Source: Trileptium ribeirensis
Lineage: Eukaryota; Nematoda; Enoplea; Enoplida; Thoracostomopsidae
Direction: 5' to 3'
Length of the DNA stretch: 64,000 bases
Assembly: GCA_030248225.1 (NCBI GenBank)
Contig: JASANE010003305.1
Coordinates: forward strand, 38,373 to 102,372
Shown: positions 12,985-21,599 of the stretch, one piece after another
Numbering within the stretch: the first letter of the stretch is position 1
Layout of the letters: every line of letters begins with the position of its first letter
Translations under genes and position numbers: made by a program
Notes under the pieces: model-generated
Databases searched by the model: none
Seen by the model: only the letters and a program-made list of their open reading frames with translations
Told to the model about the DNA's origin: nothing

Positions 12985-14289
12985 TCTGCGTCGCAGTCTT
13001 GTCCTATTTCAGACCGCGGCACGAATGCCACTTCAACATCTTCATCTTGTGTTCAAGCTAATGTACAAACCGTACTTTTTCAATACGGTTCCCTGGACGG
13101 TTACTGAGAAGTCTCCGGATGATCGATGGCTGCCCGGGTCAAAGGTGAATTCCAAAATAAATTCATATACGTCCTCTATGGGGTCCAGCTGAAACCCTGT
13201 CTGAAAGACCTCAAATTACCACTTTTGAGTCAAATTTAGGTATCTAAACCAGCTTAACCATGCTAGTTGGCGGCCTTTGAACTACTTTGTAGCCATTTGC
13301 GATTGAAGTCCGTTAAAAAGTATACTTCACCAAATTGGGCACTCTAATAAATTTGTGAGCACTACTTTGAGTACCTACGTAGCTTCCTATACCATTAAAA
13401 TCGTGCTAATTGTGTTTATGACGGCCCGAAAAATTGGATTTTTGTAACTGGCTCGCCCAAAAAGCGATTTAACGGGAAAATCTAAACTTAATTAAATTAG
13501 GCACTATAGTGACTTTGTGAACACTGCGAATTTCGTAGTACTATGTATTTCTTTCACAAAAACAACTTAGAAAAATTTCCTTAACGGTAGTTTAGAAAAG
13601 GAACCCTAATGTAAAAAAACTATTTTAGTCTAATCGTAAAAGTAAGCTTCAAATCATGTTTGTTCGGTTTTTACAGGTTTGTTATAAACTGAAAAATCCT
13701 TTCTCAGTTATAACGGTGCAAATGAAATTGTATTTATAAATGCATGTAAGACAAAAAGGCGTTCGCCAACCCCTAACATGAGTAACAAAAAATATTTGCA
13801 ATGGAGTACGAAATTAAGGTAGGGATCAATATGAAAGCACCATTCCGCAACTTTTAAGATAAACTAAATTCATGGAATACGCATATACTCGCAAATTTCG
13901 TAAAGAGTGTTTTATTTTAAGAGTGTTTGCTACAGTTTACCTTTATGACGTTTAAACAATATTTACGTTTCGATTTCAGTAAAAGATAGTTTTTTCTGAG
14001 CTACTCGCTCAAAATGGTATTTGGACAAACTGGTCGTTAAACATTTTGGTCATCTAAATGTTCTATACAAGTGGATTAACACAGAGTTACCAAAAGTACA
14101 CTAATAGATTTATTTTTTAAAAGTATTGCTCATGGTAATATTTTTATATATACGCCAACACGACTAACGTCATTCTGTTAACATCAGCTGTTTGAAGTAT
14201 TGCAGTTGCAGTAATAGTAGAACTAGTATCTCGAGAGCGAGGGTGAAACAGAGCGACTGTGGTTTATCATTTTGTTTAATCACTAGTAA
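12985..14289. other. LINE 3' tail, then AT-rich intergenic DNA
   Basis: The first ~200 bp after the ORF2 stop remain GC-richer and are probably LINE 3' UTR. No clear terminal microsatellite was found. From about 13200 onward, AT-rich DNA without recognisable genes. Confidence 0.45.
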
Positions 14290-14640
14290 CAGGCTGACCT
14301 GGCTACAGTGGGGGAGGACCCCCACTTTCCAGATTCCCCCATGTTCGTGAGATTTTCCCCATGTCCGTCTGCCCACTCGTTCGAAACCCCCATGCTCAAC
14401 TAATTCCAAAAATTTTTTATGTCTAAAAATTTAAGGTTTTGTTTGAAAATTGTTTTTTAAACATTACTGTATTACCACTATTTATAATGCTAAAATATCG
14501 TTTTTAGCTTCAAATTCATTTACGTAGTAAAAATGCATGAAAATATGGAAATATTTAGTATTTTTAAGCAAAATTTATCCCCCACTTTTAATTTTCCCCC
14601 AAGAATGAAAATGTGGGCCCCCCGAAGTTTCCTCCCCACT
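14290..14640 (-). repeat. G-run-rich repeat, copy B (inverted relative to 1-345)
   Basis: Reverse complement of copy A: it reads from CCCCCAC through an AT core with TAATTCCAAAAATTTTTTATGTC to GGGCCCCCCGAAGTTTCC. Orientation is opposite to copy A, with the aacttcggggggcc ends facing outward. Confidence 0.8.
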
Positions 14641-15664
14641 TTTCGGAGGGCTGTGGACAGGCAAGAACTGGTGTGTTTGATGTATATATAATACCTTAAA
14701 ACCTCTTGAACCCTGAGCTCATTTAAAATCCTAAAACCTCGTCGACCATAAACCCATCAAAAACAACGGACAACGCTTCAAGTATTTGTGCTGGTTTCTA
14801 GATAAACAAACCAGCGTATTCAGCTTACTGAAAAGCCTATATAAACAATTCTTGATGTCCTCTTCGCAATACGCAGTCAAACTACTGAAAGACTGTATAT
14901 CGGCAATCTGGTTTATTTGACCCGAAATCCTTTGGGGGCATCTGAAAAGGCATCAAATATTTGTGGTGGACTCAAAATAACCACACGATCGTATTCAGCT
15001 TATCGAAAAACCTATGTATAGACCATCATTGATGCCCTGCAAGCAATAAATACACAAAGAAATTAAAACTAACTACATTTTAGAAATCGGGTTCGTCCGT
15101 CGTATAACCCTTGAAACCCCTTGAAAAGACATAATATAGGCAAATTTGGCTCTAAATAGCAACACCGTGGTAAACACTCATTGTAAAGTAAAAACACCGA
15201 AATTTGAAAAATCACTGTTGGCAAAGGGTCGGCGGGTTATATTCGTCCCCGCAGCGGCCTAGGGATTGATCCTACAAAAATTCGTGGTCAGCAAAGTTGT
15301 AGATCTCTACGAGCTGATTCTGCTCAGTGGGCTACTTTTTCGATGCGAAGCCTGTGTTGCGAGATACGGGCTGCGAAATACTGGCACCCTTATGGCCAAA
15401 CTCTTAAAAAGCTATTTTTGCCATTTTGACCCCGAACGTGGGGTCGGAGCTACTCGCGTTCAACTAACAGGTACATCATCATCAGTTTTGCTATCGAATA
15501 AAAAATTATCGAAATCCATCGCCCAAAGATGAGTTATCCGTGACAGAAATAGACAAAAAGACATTTTCACGGTTTTTCCCGTTAGCGCCCTCAGTGGAAA
15601 CTCCGCTTGCTTCGAGTTCTCCGTTTTAATTAATCCTGCAAAGCAAACTGCTTTTTGAACCACT
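14641..15664. other. Intergenic with a degenerate ~200-bp duplication and a copy of the Polinton's flanking repeat
   Basis: A block ending in GTATTCAGCTTA.(T)GAAAA.CCTAT occurs near 14815-14845 and 14990-15015, flanked by similar CAA.TATTTGTG.TGG text, so a ~190-bp unit is duplicated. 15520-15600 (GATGAGTTA..GACAGAAA..GCGCCCTCAG) matches 17830-17905, directly left of the Polinton. No genes. Confidence 0.45.
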
Positions 15665-16075
15665 GCAATCTGGGTTCTCCATTCGCTGAAAATTTTGCCA
15701 CGTGCCAGGGGCATGAATCGCCCCCCCCCCCTTCTTCCGAACTAAGGGGCACCCGATTTTGAGACGGGAGATTTTGTCAAATGAAATACTGTTAAAAATC
15801 GCCTCAGAAACACTGCCAAAACGTTTTTGATTGACAGAAAAACTATTTTGAAGCAAATTTTAACAAAATTTGTCAATTTTTTACTTGGACGTAATTTTAG
15901 TACAACTTTTGATCAGATTTTATGTACTTTGGTTTTTGGATTGGAAACAAAAAATTGCCAAGAGGCGATGAACGGGGGGGGGGGCAAAATTTTGCCATAG
16001 GGCACAAACCGCAGGGCACTCAGTTTTTGCCAGGTGGCACTTGAAAATGCTAGCCCCACCAATTTGAAGAGACCA
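15665..16075 (+). repeat. G-run repeat, second copy of the 1040-1275 type
   Basis: Direct-orientation relative of 1040-1275 with C10 and G11 homopolymer runs (15721 and 15975 areas) and the GATTGGAAACAAAAAATTGCCAAG-type block, interrupted by about 200 bp of AT-rich DNA. Confidence 0.6.
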
Positions 16076-17918
16076 AGCCATTAAACAGAACGATCAACAT
16101 GAAATACTGTTTTCCGTGTTTGGCATAACCATTGAACCGGTGGTTTTGGAGGTCCTTTTTAATTATTGTCGTATCAGTATTTATAAATAAAATTTCATTT
16201 TTATAGTTCGCATATACTCATTATTTTGCAGCTGTACTTAACCAAAAATGCACTTATTTATTAAGGAGTGCAACAAACACTTGTTTTTGTAGTTTTGGCG
16301 ACTGAATGACAATTCAGGCAGCCGTGCCGTATGAGGATCAGTATTTTCTTGTTTTCGATATTTGAATGAGCGAAATAACTTACTATCGCTGGATGTGAGA
16401 GGGGTCCCCTCTTCCTCAGTTTGGACAACACAGCTGGGTGGCTGCTTGACTTACTTGACTTAATCCGCTTGCGTCCAAACTGAACTTAGAGCATAATCAC
16501 TTTGAAATATCTCTGATGACGGCTTTCTATCTATTTCGGTATGTAACCATATCGTTGTAATCCTAGGATTACTGCCACTGCTCAGTGTAAATAAATGACA
16601 GTCATAGTAAGCATACGACGAATTAATTAGTATCCGGCAAGCGGTGAGGAAACAAGCGAGCGTGAGACCAGTGAGTGTAATCTGTAAGTCTTCGATGTTT
16701 AAATGTATGAGGTAATGGGTGTGTTAGTATGCACTGTATCAGCATAATATCGGAATATAATTACTGAAGCTATCATGAAATGCAGCAAAACTGTTAATAA
16801 AGAAAAAGGTGTTTCTGCACGTAAAGCAAACCGACCTGCCAGTTAAGCTATTGTTTGGCAAGCGAAGACTACCTATTCAGGAAAGCGGGTTAGTCGAGTT
16901 TAAATCTGTTGATTCCCTTTAAACTTGGACATTTTACTTATGTTGAGCCGTAATATAACAGCCACCTTGTCAGCGTACCGGAAAACCTATGGAAACTATT
17001 ATAAATACATGTAAAGCCATAACCAAACAAGGTACTACATGTTATATTGTGATAATCGAGTTAGTCGATCTTAAAATTATCTCTGACCGTAACATATAGC
17101 CTAAATAACAAACTCATGGTATAGTGTGGCTTGGTCGACCTTAAAATTATCTCTGAACGTAAGATATATCCTAAATAATAAACCCATAATGTGTGTTAGT
17201 TGTACTGTGTAGCCATAGTGGGCTTCATAATCTTATAGGTACAGTCATGGACAGAAATAAATGCACAAAAAATGAACGCAACAACGTTCGTTTAGAAAAG
17301 AACGTTACAACGCTTGTTTGCGTTTACGTTCATTCTTAAACGAAAGCAAAAAATCGTTCTAAAATACGAAAGGTTTTGTTTACTTTCACGTTCCTTGTAA
17401 GCGAACGTTTTAACGTTCGTTTGCGTTTACATTTGTTCGCATTTCGCGTTGGTTGTTTATATTCTGGTTACTTATTTTTGATTTTAATAACGTGTCGAAA
17501 TATGAAAAGCCGATATTTTATGGCAAAGGGTTTGGTGCACTTGATTAGAGCCCATAATGGTCCAGGTCCCATAGAAACTGTTGTTCATCAAGCTACTCAT
17601 TTCTATAAACTGATTAGGCACGTACAGATTGTTTTTCGAAGTGACGTTTATATAATTAGATAGTCCGCAAGATAAAGGTAGCCGTTAACTACATTTAGCA
17701 ACCAGTTCTTAAAAACTATTTTTCGTGCATTTTTACATGTAAGTTGGTTCAGAGCTCGTAGCATCCTATTAAAGGGCATATCGTCATCTCTTTGACTATC
17801 AAAACATTTGTCGAACCCTGACCACACGAAGATGAGTTAAGAGTTATACCGACAGAAAAAATGTATTCTCTCACCCTTTTCGTCATAGCGCCCTCAGGGA
17901 AACCTACACTCCCCCCCC
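16076..17918. other. Intergenic DNA left of the Polinton
   Basis: Holds a ~69-bp direct duplication (about 17064 and 17133, sharing TTAAAATTATCTCTGA.CGTAA) and a cluster of GAACGTT/AACGTTC palindromic blocks at 17270-17430, next to TACAGTCATGGACAGAAATAAATGCAC at 17239, a string reminiscent of a Tc1/mariner-type end (inference). No gene recognised. Confidence 0.4.
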
Positions 17919-18080
17919 GACATTTTAACACATCTGTAAGGGTCTGATAGTGTTGTGAGCATTTTTAACACACCCGTAAGGGCGTAGTAGTGTTTTCGAC
18001 ATTTTAACACATCTGTAAGGGTGTAGTAGTGTTTTCGTATTTTTAACACATCTGTAAGGGTAGGATAGTGTTTTCAACAT
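17919..18080. repeat. Terminal ~40-bp tandem array, left TIR
   Basis: Four copies of a unit of the form ATTTTAACAC..CTGTAAGGG..TAGTAGTGTTTTCG, starting near 17921, 17961, 18000 and 18040. Internal differences between copies are not all shared with the right end, so the ends have drifted or exchanged units. Confidence 0.85.
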
Positions 18081-18115
18081 TTTGGCATCTCACCAAACGT
18101 GTAATTTTATTTTTC

Positions 18116-18121
18116 TTTATT
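18116..18121 (-). terminator. Poly(A) signal of left TIR ORF
   Basis: AATAAA on the minus strand about 95 nt beyond the stop codon of the TIR ORF; the same signal occurs at the matching place in the right TIR. Confidence 0.6.
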
Positions 18122-18215
18122 GAGAAAATTACATACACAATACAAATGAAGTATAATATATACATACACAACATATACAGCAAAATATAAATATTAACAT
18201 ATACAATATCTTCAT

Positions 18216-18548
18216 TTATTCCCTTGTAGCACCATACTGATGCACCAATTGATATTTTCGTCGCCGTGCATGAACTGGGTGGTCGTAGACGAATGCCGTT
18301 ATGACTACATTGCCTTCTGTCACCACACATAATATGCAGCCTGGTTCACCCGTCCATCCTCGATAGCCAATGACTTTGTTGAATATTTTGAAGTGCTCCA
18401 CCCGATTATCGTGTCGCTTGAAGTGATCATCGCCATTGAACACCGTTTCGTAGATATTTGCCTTGTAATCGTTGATGAGACGTGAATTTCCACTGGCAAC
18501 GTGACCAGTATGACCATGTACAAAGTGTTTACTGAAGTGGAGAAACAT
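18216..18548 (-). CDS. TIR-encoded protein of unknown function, left copy
   Basis: I do not recognise this ~110-residue protein. The frame is open from 18620, but the TATA box at 18606-18617 lies inside that longer frame, and an Inr-like TCAGT (18580-18584) follows at initiator spacing. The ATG at 18548 is therefore the likelier start. The protein is rich in H, K and R, with a central GWTGEPGC segment and a C-terminal HARRRKYQ basic patch; no signal peptide or membrane segment. It is transcribed outward toward the element end. The right TIR carries a copy differing at about five residues, all substitutions, suggesting the frame was under selection or insertion was recent. Its position and promoter suggest an early gene (inference). 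Confidence 0.7.
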   Translation of the reverse strand: MFLHFSKHFVHGHTGHVASGNSRLINDYKANIYETVFNGDDHFKRHDNRVEHFKIFNKVIGYRGWTGEPGCILCVVTEGNVVITAFVYDHPVHARRRKYQLVHQYGATRE

Positions 18549-18579
18549 GACAGACTGTTCTCGATGAATGAAAGTGTAA

Positions 18580-18617
18580 ACTGATTTAATAAATTGAAAT
18601 ACACTGGTATATATAAA
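18580..18617 (-). promoter_or_regulatory. TATA box plus TCAGT initiator, left TIR ORF
   Basis: Minus-strand TTTATATATACC at 18606-18617 with TCAGT at 18580-18584, about 30 nt downstream. This is the layout of an arthropod-type RNA polymerase II core promoter. The same arrangement occurs at 30078-30115. Confidence 0.55.
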
Positions 18618-18696
18618 CATTTCATCCCTGCCAAAGGAATCATCAGATGGCTTTACACCGTATACACGGTATTGGCTACCATTATGTTTTTTCTTT

Positions 18697-19002
18697 TTAC
18701 TTCAAATCAAACATATAACACAACTTAATAATATCATCATAATAATCAACATACAACATAGGGTATGACAATGATAATTCATACAAAGACTGTTTAAAAG
18801 TGTTTTCGTTCTTCATTATAAATTCCACCGCCTTGATAATTGCTTGTCGTCGTCGTTGAACCTTGAGCAAATTTTCTTCCTCTTTCGATCGCCCGTCGAT
18901 ATAGTCGCCTGTTGCTTCACATTGACGTCGAAACTCATCCACCCGGTTTTGCCAATAAGCAACTTCCTTTTGAAGATAAACGTTGCGCACGTATTGTTCC
19001 AT
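18697..19002 (-). CDS. Hypothetical coiled-coil protein, probably the frameshifted C-terminus of the preceding membrane protein
   Basis: About 101 residues from the first ATG at 19002; the frame is open from a TTG at 19026, and a TGA lies a few codons further upstream. Charged, heptad-like text (QKEVAYWQNRVDEFRRQC, then KEEENLLKVQRRRQAI) predicts an alpha-helical coiled coil. The frame overlaps the end of the upstream membrane protein by 68-92 nt in another phase, and has no TTCTTAAAAAGG motif or TATA box of its own. That protein's tail after the overlap looks like out-of-frame translation, so one ~260-residue protein with a single-base shift near 19040 is the simpler reading. No family recognised. 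Confidence 0.5.
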   Translation of the reverse strand: MEQYVRNVYLQKEVAYWQNRVDEFRRQCEATGDYIDGRSKEEENLLKVQRRRQAIIKAVEFIMKNENTFKQSLYELSLSYPMLYVDYYDDIIKLCYMFDLK

Positions 19003-19495
19003 ACGCTTCACGAATATTGATTCCAATGTATCGTTGACGAATCACTTTATCCAAATCGTACGTTGCGAGATGTTTCATAAATCTTGCTCCCATATACTGG
19101 TTGGTGAATGTGTATCCACGATAAATACCAACCGATCGTACCAATATAAGTCCGTGTTGATATGGAATCGATAAGTTCATAAACAAATGTTCAAATACGT
19201 CGAATAGATAAACCATCTGTGCGTTCCATTTAAGACCTTTCGGTGGTTTGAGTCGAACGTTGAAGTGTAGATTTGATGATGTTTTATTGATCCATTGAAT
19301 ACCATAACCCTTTGCCGGGTTCCATTTTTCGCTTGATCCGTTTGTCCAATCGTTGTAGCATAAAGTTTTCGTACAATTTTCGAGGTTCCACGTGGTAGTA
19401 GTACTACGCTTTACACTTATGAACAATATAACCGTCTCCACAACAACAGCTACAAATAATACAGCATACAATAGAATAAAACGTTTGTTATCCAT
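18935..19495 (-). CDS. Type II-like membrane protein of unknown family
   Basis: 186 residues as it stands. A hydrophobic segment at residues 5-27 (ending VVVETVILFISV), followed by KR, predicts an N-terminal membrane anchor or uncleaved signal, with the rest outside or lumenal: cysteines in CTKTLC, and N-x-S/T sites. It follows the major capsid gene by 28 nt and has its own promoter motif (19519-19530, overlapping the MCP stop codon), so it would be expressed with the virion genes. I do not recognise a homologue; an envelope or host-membrane role is only inferred. The last ~35 residues probably derive from a frameshift (see the downstream coiled-coil frame). Confidence 0.6.
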   Translation of the reverse strand: MDNKRFILLYAVLFVAVVVETVILFISVKRSTTTTWNLENCTKTLCYNDWTNGSSEKWNPAKGYGIQWINKTSSNLHFNVRLKPPKGLKWNAQMVYLFDVFEHLFMNLSIPYQHGLILVRSVGIYRGYTFTNQYMGARFMKHLATYDLDKVIRQRYIGINIREAYGTIRAQRLSSKGSCLLAKPGG

Positions 19496-19518
19496 GGTTG
19501 ACTAAAACGTTTTCTATA

Positions 19519-19530
19519 GCTATTTAAGAC
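19519..19530 (-). promoter_or_regulatory. Conserved promoter-like motif before the membrane protein
   Basis: Sense GTCTTAAATAGC, a two-mismatch variant of TTCTTAAAAAGG plus a first-base change, 24 nt before the ATG at 19495. The TAA inside it is the stop codon of the major capsid gene. Confidence 0.55.
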
Positions 19531-20816
19531 ATTTTATTACAAAATACTTTATTTGAGTTAATGTTCAATTCAGCTGTAAATTCTCCCATTGCGAAAATCA
19601 CAATAGCCTTTTTCAACTCCTCTACAAAATCAATTGAAAGCCTCAATTGTCCATCTGGTGGGTTTGAAAGATAATTGCAATCACTGCTATGATCTCTGCT
19701 CAAATCAATACAAAATATTTGGTAACCTGCACCATGTCGAAAGCCAACTTCTGTTAATCCCAAATTTTCTGTTCTACCATTTAATGCATATAATGTATTA
19801 TAAAATAACCTCATATCATTGCCAACCTTACACGGTAAAGATATATTGCACGGGTATCTGTCATCGTTCATAAATACTGTAAAACTATTCATATCTGGTA
19901 AACTTAACTTAAACAAGTTTGACTTTGGTGCACCAGCATATGCTTCTTGCGTTATACCCCAAATGTATATTCTACGGGGTAATGATCCTTCAAAAATTGT
20001 CCAATCCACGTTTTGTAATCCTTTATTTACTGAAAGTGTTTGAACCTTGTATCGTATACTAGGAAATTTAACCCCACTACTATTTAGAATTTTATCTTGG
20101 TGTTCAAGAGCTTGTTTTATCAGCCTTGCTTTTGGTATGTAAAGTTTAAAATCGTTTATTCGAACTAAAAGTTTATTAGTTGGTTCATGCAACAAAATTA
20201 GTGATGGTGAACTTCGAGTAAATTTAAACTCTAGTCTACTTTTCGGGGGTAGATAAGTTGGTGTTAACTGTGAGTCTGTAATGATAGGAAAGTAAAGTTC
20301 ACATTTTTGTGACATTGAAGTCAACGCGTTCCTATAAACAGAACCTTCATTATCTTGTAGATCATCAAACATATACGTCTGATCGGGTTTGTAAAGACAT
20401 CCTGCCAAATATTGTTTCCTTTGCTCCTCACTCATATGTAGCATGTACAGCACATAAGTCATCCAAGGGTAATGCTTTTGGTTAAAGGTTATTGGTTCTC
20501 CATTAATTTTCATTTCAACTGAAGAAAAAAGTGCGTAGCCAAACATATTGCATGGTGTAAATTTAAGATTTGCCTCTTTAATCTCTTTGCCATCACCCTT
20601 TATAATTTGAAATTCAATATATGCGAAAATTTCTGATATATCAACTAAATCAAAAGCACTTTCACCAATTTTAAAACGAAACGAATCATCCGTATCTATG
20701 CTTGGTAACGTTGTTTCACATGCGACTTCCACCAGCTGTGTCGAGATGATCGATTGCTGAACGGGGTATTGATTCCCCTGCCAGTTAAGTTTTTCGACGC
20801 CGCATTCGTTTGCCAT
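19524..20816 (-). CDS. Major capsid protein, double-jelly-roll (Polinton MCP)
   Basis: 430 residues, intact. It matches the family often annotated in invertebrate genomes as F54H12.2-like, now understood as the Polinton hexon: after a short N-arm, a segment on FRFKIGES..DLVDISEIFAYIEFQI (residues about 46-73), then the LFSSVEMKING.PI and YPWMTYVLYML region (about 95-127), a long insertion with YLPPKSRLEFKF, a lysine/arginine helix (PKARLIKQALEHQ), and a second barrel from about 250. Pseudo-hexameric capsomers of the icosahedral shell would be its product. It starts 25 nt downstream of the motif at 20841-20852, overlaps the end of the 46-residue basic ORF by 24 nt, and its TAA stop lies in the next gene's motif. 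Length is typical for Polinton MCPs. No break. Confidence 0.85.
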   Translation of the reverse strand: MANECGVEKLNWQGNQYPVQQSIISTQLVEVACETTLPSIDTDDSFRFKIGESAFDLVDISEIFAYIEFQIIKGDGKEIKEANLKFTPCNMFGYALFSSVEMKINGEPITFNQKHYPWMTYVLYMLHMSEEQRKQYLAGCLYKPDQTYMFDDLQDNEGSVYRNALTSMSQKCELYFPIITDSQLTPTYLPPKSRLEFKFTRSSPSLILLHEPTNKLLVRINDFKLYIPKARLIKQALEHQDKILNSSGVKFPSIRYKVQTLSVNKGLQNVDWTIFEGSLPRRIYIWGITQEAYAGAPKSNLFKLSLPDMNSFTVFMNDDRYPCNISLPCKVGNDMRLFYNTLYALNGRTENLGLTEVGFRHGAGYQIFCIDLSRDHSSDCNYLSNPPDGQLRLSIDFVEELKKAIVIFAMGEFTAELNINSNKVFCNKMS

Positions 20817-20933
20817 GTTTGCTTTTCTTCTTCTTACGATCCTTTTTAAGACTTTTCTTCTTTATATTCTTTGTTACTACTGCATTAAGCTGTTTTGACA
20901 AATTGAAGCATAAAGGTAGCGCCATCTTGACGT
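20793..20933 (-). CDS. 46-residue lysine/arginine-rich peptide, protamine/mu-like
   Basis: An ATG at 20931-20933 opens 46 codons ending in TAA at 20793. The C-terminal half is almost entirely basic (K/R-rich from residue 22 on, including KKDRKKKKSK and RMRRR). It starts 22 nt after a perfect TTCTTAAAAAGG (20955-20966), the same layout as the other genes, which argues that it is real despite its size. It sits between the minor and major capsid genes, and its 3' end overlaps the MCP start in another frame. Its own codons S-L-K-K-D contain the promoter motif of the MCP. By analogy with adenovirus core peptides it may condense packaged DNA (inference); a nucleolar-signal-like peptide is an alternative. 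Confidence 0.6.
20841..20852 (-). promoter_or_regulatory. Conserved motif before the major capsid gene
   Basis: Sense GTCTTAAAAAGG, one base from consensus, 25 nt before the MCP ATG and inside the coding sequence of the 46-residue basic ORF. Confidence 0.65.
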
Positions 20934-20954
20934 ATGTTTAGCATATGCATTAAT

Positions 20955-20966
20955 CCTTTTTAAGAA
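20955..20966 (-). promoter_or_regulatory. Conserved motif before the 46-residue basic ORF
   Basis: Sense TTCTTAAAAAGG, exact consensus, 22 nt before the ATG at 20933 and 3 nt after the minor capsid stop codon. Confidence 0.65.
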
Positions 20967-20968
20967 CT

Positions 20969-21583
20969 TTACGAGAACAATAACCGAATGATAATTTTTG
21001 CTCCTTGAAAAAACTCCACGGGTTTGAATTCAGAGTCAAGCACTTCAAATCCAAGCACTTTAAACATACAGTTATTCAAGTCTAACGATATAGTATTTTT
21101 GGGTGCTGATATTACATGTAGCAATGGTTTGTATCTTCCATTCAACATTCGCTCTTTCACAAAGGAACCCATAAGGAAGCTTGGTTTGCACCTTCCAAGA
21201 TCCACACATTTATTCCCTGCGTGTCTACCATTTTTCAAATGAGGGTTTTCGAAGCCAAACAACTCCTGAATTTCGGAAAATAATTTTATTTCTGTGTTGT
21301 CTAGCAAATATACACTAACCATATCACAGCATGGGTTGACAGTAAACTCGATGCTGGTACTAAACATATTTAGGTATGAGCGTAGATTATCAATTGTATA
21401 GTATCCTTTTTCAACCTTAAATTGTTTCCACGACTTGTTTGAAAAATACTCAACGGTGCCACCCAGCATGTTTACATATTTATCGGGAAGCTGTACATCC
21501 AATACTCTAACTCTGGTTGCACAAAATGCCGTTGGAAACTCAACAGCCGGTTCGCTCAAGTCACATACAACAACAACTTCCAT
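20969..21583 (-). CDS. Minor capsid (penton-like, single jelly-roll) protein
   Basis: 204 residues, intact. The C-terminal half carries the family pattern of Polinton minor capsid proteins: I.ELFGFENP (residues 105-114), a VDLG turn (127-130), PLLHVISAP (153-161), and a closing F.P V.FF.GAKIIIRLLF strand pair (186-203). Polinton minor capsid proteins are thought to form pentameric vertices. The gene is followed 3 nt later by the next promoter motif and lies beside the MCP, the usual pairing. It starts 26 nt after the motif at 21609-21619. The assignment rests on pattern and neighbourhood, so it is less certain than the MCP. Confidence 0.72.
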   Translation of the reverse strand: MEVVVVCDLSEPAVEFPTAFCATRVRVLDVQLPDKYVNMLGGTVEYFSNKSWKQFKVEKGYYTIDNLRSYLNMFSTSIEFTVNPCCDMVSVYLLDNTEIKLFSEIQELFGFENPHLKNGRHAGNKCVDLGRCKPSFLMGSFVKERMLNGRYKPLLHVISAPKNTISLDLNNCMFKVLGFEVLDSEFKPVEFFQGAKIIIRLLFS

Positions 21584-21599
21584 GATTGATTACAATATT

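Larger units (their letters stand above)
17919..18633. repeat. Left terminal inverted repeat
   Basis: Matches the reverse complement of 30062-30785 from the TGGCAGGGATGAAATG boundary (inner end, 18618-18633) out to the GACATTTTAAC end. It holds the outward-facing TIR ORF, its promoter and poly(A) signal, and a four-copy ~40-bp terminal array. Confidence 0.92.

Noticed and set aside
1..14640. A single 14.6-kb transposon bounded by the G-run inverted repeats
   Set aside because: The interval holds an unrelated LINE and arrays, no transposase, and similar G-run repeats occur outside it; kept only as a weak finding.
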